Source of the DNA: Cryptomeria japonica
Taxonomy: Eukaryota; Streptophyta; Pinopsida; Cupressales; Cupressaceae
Length of the DNA: 64,000 nucleotides
Assembly: GCF_030272615.1 (NCBI RefSeq)
Contig: NC_081412.1
Location: 26,504,501-26,568,500, forward strand
Reading direction: 5' to 3'
The position numbers were made by a program, and so were the translations under genes. Below the pieces are notes generated by a model. That model was not told the DNA's origin and did no database searches. It saw only the letters and a list, made by a program, of their open reading frames with translations. Position 1 is the stretch's first letter. Each line of letters opens with the position of its first letter. Shown piece by piece: positions 59,592 to 64,000 of this stretch.

Positions 59592-59819
59592 TTTGATTGC
59601 AAAGACCTTTGAAAATGCTTCAATTTTTCTATTGATATTTGTGAAGGTTTTGATTGCAAATATCTTTGAAAATGTTTCACTTTCTCTATTGATATCTATG
59701 AATTTTTTGATCACAATGATGTTTGGAAATGCTTCACTTTCTTTATTGACATATGTGAAGGTTTTGATTGCAAAGATCTTTGGAAATACTTCACTTTGTT
59801 TATGTATATTATTGATGCA
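59592..59819. repeat. 57-bp minisatellite, four units
   Basis: Units start at 59592, 59649, 59706 and 59763 with TTTGATTGCAAAGA..TTTG(A/G)AAATGCTTCA. The period is exactly 57 bp (19 codons), which leaves long frames open on both strands (about 59581-59853). More degenerate relatives lie upstream from 59380. Confidence 0.85.
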
Positions 59820-62628
59820 ACTCACGAAAATAGTTACTCTTATCAACTTTTAAGCATAAACACGATGACTACTAATTTTTAAGTTTATAAATAATGAGTA
59901 GAAATTAAAAAGAAAAAAGAAAAGGAAAAACGGTTACTCTCCAACATTTTAGCATCAATTAAATTCTCACCTTAATATTCAATCTACTGAGGAGAAATTA
60001 ATAGCTTGATGATAATTTTTTAAATGCTTTTCATTATGAATTAATATTTTAGTGTCAATAATCAAGTTGAGTATAGTGAATACATCTTTTGTTAAGTATA
60101 ATTTTAATTCAAATTTCACAATTTATTTATGCACAAGTTCATGGTGAAGTAAATATGAGAAATATTTTTAGTTGTATCCCTTTCAAATATTATAATTGTC
60201 ATGTTAGTAGTTTATGTAGACATTAGTTTTTTTAATAGATAATTTGGTAGGGCTCATAGAATTTCATCTTAGCATTCTACTCATTTTTATTTTTCAAGAC
60301 ATATTCCTTCTATTTTCTCATTTAAAAAAAAAAAAAAATTCCCCTTTCTCTATTTTGCAATTTTTTAAAAATCAAATAATTTAGGACTAGTGTGGATATT
60401 TTAATATTAAGGAAAATTTTAAGATTATTGATATGCAAGCTATGAGACAAACTCTAGAAATTTTGGCATAGATGTTGTGAGAATAAATAGTATCAAAAGT
60501 AGTCTCTACGTTATTTTTTCGTAATGTCAAACATCTAAGAATCTCGTTATCTCTAGCAAATGCTTTATCATTGTCATTGTCAAATTGATATGTGGACTAT
60601 GTCTACCTAATGTATATTTATATCAAAACTAAATTTTTAAGCATGAAGAGATCCAAAAAAAGATCAAATAAGTTGTGGATGAGAAACACATTAATTCCAA
60701 CTATCTGTATTAAGGTAGTACAATTATGCTTCTATAAAATAAGGATAATAAATGCCATCTATGCATTAAGTATAAATATCACTCAACAAGATCACAATAA
60801 AGAATCACTATTATCTACCATAAATTGAGGCACTTGTGGAAAAGCTTTATGATGCCATTTTTTTCACCAAAATCAATCCCATGTTAGATATCATTTAATT
60901 CTTGTTGAAATTACATACATTTTGAAGAGGTTCATCTAAAAATAAGGTTCTATTTGAGTTGTTGGTTATAACCTTTATGTTTCCCAAGGAACTAATGACA
61001 TTCATTACATGACAAAGGATAGTATTAGTCCTTTGATCAACTAGTTTATTTTTATTTACCTTAATGGCATCTTGGTATTGAGAAAAATGATATGAACACC
61101 TATGCCGTATCCAATATGTATTTCAAACTTTAAATTAAAATAAAACTCTATGTCAATCCAAAGAAAGTTCATTTCCCATGTAAGAGATATATCATCTAGC
61201 AAATAAATTAGGGATGAAAGATCAAAAAATTGGATATGGATAAAATATTCACCATTAAAGAATGCTCCACATTGAAAAATATCATAAACTTGGTAGCTTA
61301 TTATAATTGGAGAACTTACACAAGAGTTTTGTACTTTGTTTCTCTCATATCATATGCCACCACTTGAGGCAAATCACTAAAGATGGAGGAATAAAAAATT
61401 ACCTAGTCAACCACACAACATAAACCATATGATAAATTCTAATGCATTATATGTTTCATGCTCGTGCCTATAATACTAGGTATTAAGTAGCTATTGAAGA
61501 TAGACATCTAATTCAGAAGTTAGGCTGATTGTTCACCTCTTGAAATCCATAAAAACAATGTCAATATGTGTATCAAGAGTTGTCTAATAACTTGGAGATC
61601 TCTTTTTGTTTCTCAAGAGATCTATTTTTACTTCTTAAGTGGTTGAATTGTTAAAAATCATAATTTTTCATTGATATATTTAAAAATAAGTAATCTATTA
61701 ATTTTTAACTATAATATCTTATTCAAATTATCAGATCATGATTAATCATAAAATTTAAATTAATTATTTAATTTGAATTCTACCCTTACATTTTAGAATC
61801 TTTATAAAATTCAAAACATTTATTTAACTATAATTTTTTTCTTTTTAAAATCTAAATTTATACAACATCAACAATAATTCTTTGTCAACATATTTAAAAC
61901 AAAATTAAACTATCTTTATTTAATTTATATTTTTTAAAATTATGAAATCTAACTTTACTAATTAAACATATATTAATTATTAACCTATTTAAGAAAAAAA
62001 AAACCTTAAAAATGTATCATAATTCTCTTAACCATACAATAAAAGCTGAAAGAATATCCAATAATCTTCACTATTAAATAAAAGTGAAAAATATATTCCA
62101 CAGCACATATGGCTTATGTGTCTCTGTCACTCCCCGGGATAATTAGGTTGAGCTCTAGATTTGATGGTCAACATTTGATGGTCAACCCTGGTTTTCATGC
62201 AATTTTTTTGTGCAGGTTATTTATAAAAATATATTTTAAATGTAATCTATTTAAAATCTCCTCTTAGATCTGCACAAACTTCTGATAACATTTTAAACAA
62301 ATCCTCAAATACAGCCCTACGGCCATAAAATTTAGGCCCCAGATTCAACATCCAAGTACACATCTTCACGTGTCTTATTCTCCCCCACACTGTTAACAGA
62401 CATTTTTTACTAATTGCTCTTTTCCTAGAACCATTCTTGACTGATAATTTAAACGCAGTAAACAGAGACACATTTTTAATTGGAAAACAACATCTCAATA
62501 TTAAATCTTTGAATGACTATTTTTCGCTGAATAGATGAAACAGAAACATTTTAAATTTTACAATAGATGGATTAGCTAACTAGTGGAGCAGTGAAAGGAG
62601 AAAATGGGGTTTGTAATTCTAACTTCAA
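59820..62628. other. Intergenic DNA and 3' flank of LRR copy 2
   Basis: AT-rich, no gene recognised. From about 61840 the sequence resembles the 3' flank of LRR copy 1 (49200-49860): for example CACATATGGCT at 62103-62113 and ACATATGGCT at 49622-49631, and the stretch 62340-62470 against 49660-49790. Confidence 0.5.
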
Positions 62629-64000
62629 TTACAACTTTAGGCATTTGTAACCCCACACACCTCTTATTCTGGGGCTCCTCACGTAGCACACAAGCCTGTC
62701 CCACCATACAAGCAATGATATCGTTCCACCAAGGCCAATCTCAAATCCCAACCCCAGACCAATGACTGAGACATGTTCATTCACCTTACTCCACACTGAT
62801 TTACCCACCCTTTCCGAAGGTGAAAGCACTATTGGACTTTTATTCTGTTTGCATCTTTCGAATGGGTACCCACACAAACATGGTGGGTTTCCCTGATAAG
62901 ATCTCTCATCAAAAGTCATAAGTTGAGTTCCTCCAGGTATTGGCCCACATAGATGGTTGAAGGATACATCCCAATAGCTTAACTTGGACAAATTGGACAG
63001 TTCCACAGGTAATTTGCCACTCAAACTATTTTGAGACAAGTCCAGTTGCTCCAATGGTTCTATTTGCCCAAGAGATGCTGGTATCATACCTTCCAATTGG
63101 TTTCCACTCAAATTTAGCAACCTTAGCTGAGATAGACTGCCAATGTTTTTTGGTATTTCTCCTCTTAAATTATTGTGCGACAGATCTAGTATAGTGTTAG
63201 ATGCCAACACATATTCTAGTCTAAACTCATACCCTTTTATATTGATAGCTGGTATATCTTCATAGAGTGTATTGCCAGTCAATTGCGAATCTCTAGGGTT
63301 TTGAAATCCCTCCAGGTCCTCTAGAATAGAAGGAATTCTTCCCCCAAATTTATTATTGGATAAATCCAACACCTGGAATCTGTTGAGATCTCTGAGCCAC
63401 AGAGGAATATCTCCCTTAAGGTCAATTGAGCCAAGGCTGACAACCCTCAACTGTAGACAATTTGCAAGGGCGTGTGAAGAAAGCTCACCCACCAATCTGT
63501 TCCTACTGAAATCAAGAAGCTTAAGCTGTGTACAATTGGCCAATGATGTAGGCAGGGTCCCACAAAAATTATTAGAATGAGCAGACAGAACTTCAATAGA
63601 AGAAGAAAATTGGATTTGTAGATCACCATTAAATAAGTTGTTGGACAGCTTTAGCCTCGTTAAGGCTATGCAATTAGTCAATGTTGCTGGAATTCCTCCA
63701 GACAGAAGGTTGTCTGACAGTACCAAAGCGGTTAAATGCTTGCACTTCCCTATGGATGGTGGAATCTTTCCGGACAGCCGATTGTGAGATACATGTAATA
63801 TCTCGAGTGAAATCAACTCACCAAGGCTTTCAGGAATACCCTCTGAAAGATTATTGTTGTAGATGACAAGCTCAGCAAGATTAATGAGTTCACCAATACC
63901 ATATGTTATTGGTCCATTTCAATTGTTTTCATTCAGAAGCAAATATTTCAACTTCTTGAGCTTTCCTATTTCAAGTGGTATAGTTCCAGTTAAAATGTTG
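62629..64000 (-). pseudogene. LRR receptor-like protein, 3' part (copy 2)
   Basis: Minus strand, cut by the window edge. From 63816 downward 395 codons align with copy 1 over their whole length: LRRs, island (GNTLYEDIPAINIKG), cap (PCLCGYPFERC), transmembrane segment at about 349-372, short basic tail. LRRs continue upstream (NILTGTIPLEIGKLKKL) but a TGA at 63919-63921 replaces the Leu/Phe of a NNxNGPI repeat. That makes it a probable pseudogene unless translation begins inside, and no suitable ATG is near. No kinase domain follows. Confidence 0.85.

Overview
The window looks like repeat-rich intergenic DNA from a seed plant with a large genome. A gymnosperm is my guess, which the sequence does not prove. 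The evidence is nested plant LTR retrotransposons (Ty1/copia; Ty3/gypsy with two RNase H domains), tRNA-derived SINE and LINE-like debris, and two decayed leucine-rich-repeat receptor-like genes. I see no intact host gene, no rRNA or tRNA gene and no CRISPR array.

Layout. A degenerate copia element on the minus strand runs from its 5' LTR (44457-46006) off the left edge of the window. It has been split by two gypsy elements of one clade. Gypsy-1 (913-19403, minus) has 1,375-bp LTRs differing at only about 5 sites and sits between copia integrase and reverse transcriptase, in a 5-bp target duplication ACTAT/ACTAC. Gypsy-2 (20832-43398, plus) has about 1.28-kb LTRs and sits between copia gag and protease, in a perfect CTCTT duplication. 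Gypsy-2 carries an internal tandem duplication of about 5.36 kb (part LTR + leader + gag) joined by templated filler DNA.

Both gypsy elements have the same plan: LTR, PBS starting TGGTG, leader of about 2.6 kb with a GCGC-rich array, gag, protease, G-patch linker, RT, two RNases H, integrase, a spacer, an antisense gene encoding a plant mobile domain (PMD) protein, another GCGC-rich array, a conserved block, the purine tract GAGGGGCAAA, and LTR. The dual RNase H and the antisense extra gene fit the Tat clade. The antisense PMD cargo with its flanking arrays, kept in two diverged copies, is the most interesting system here. Gypsy-1 is also odd because its gag-pol is one frame of about 2,430 codons with 11 nonsense codons and no frameshift, although its LTRs are almost identical.

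Right third (46-64 kb): a pair of about 590-bp direct repeats, a perfect 177-bp tandem duplication, a 5'-truncated LRR receptor-like gene (49865-51105), a SINE with target duplication, a DUF4283/zinc-knuckle remnant, an RNase H remnant, an unrecognised broken gene (57.5-59.1 kb), a 57-bp minisatellite, and a second LRR receptor-like pseudogene (62629 to the edge) that is a duplicated relative of the first, together with its 3' flank.
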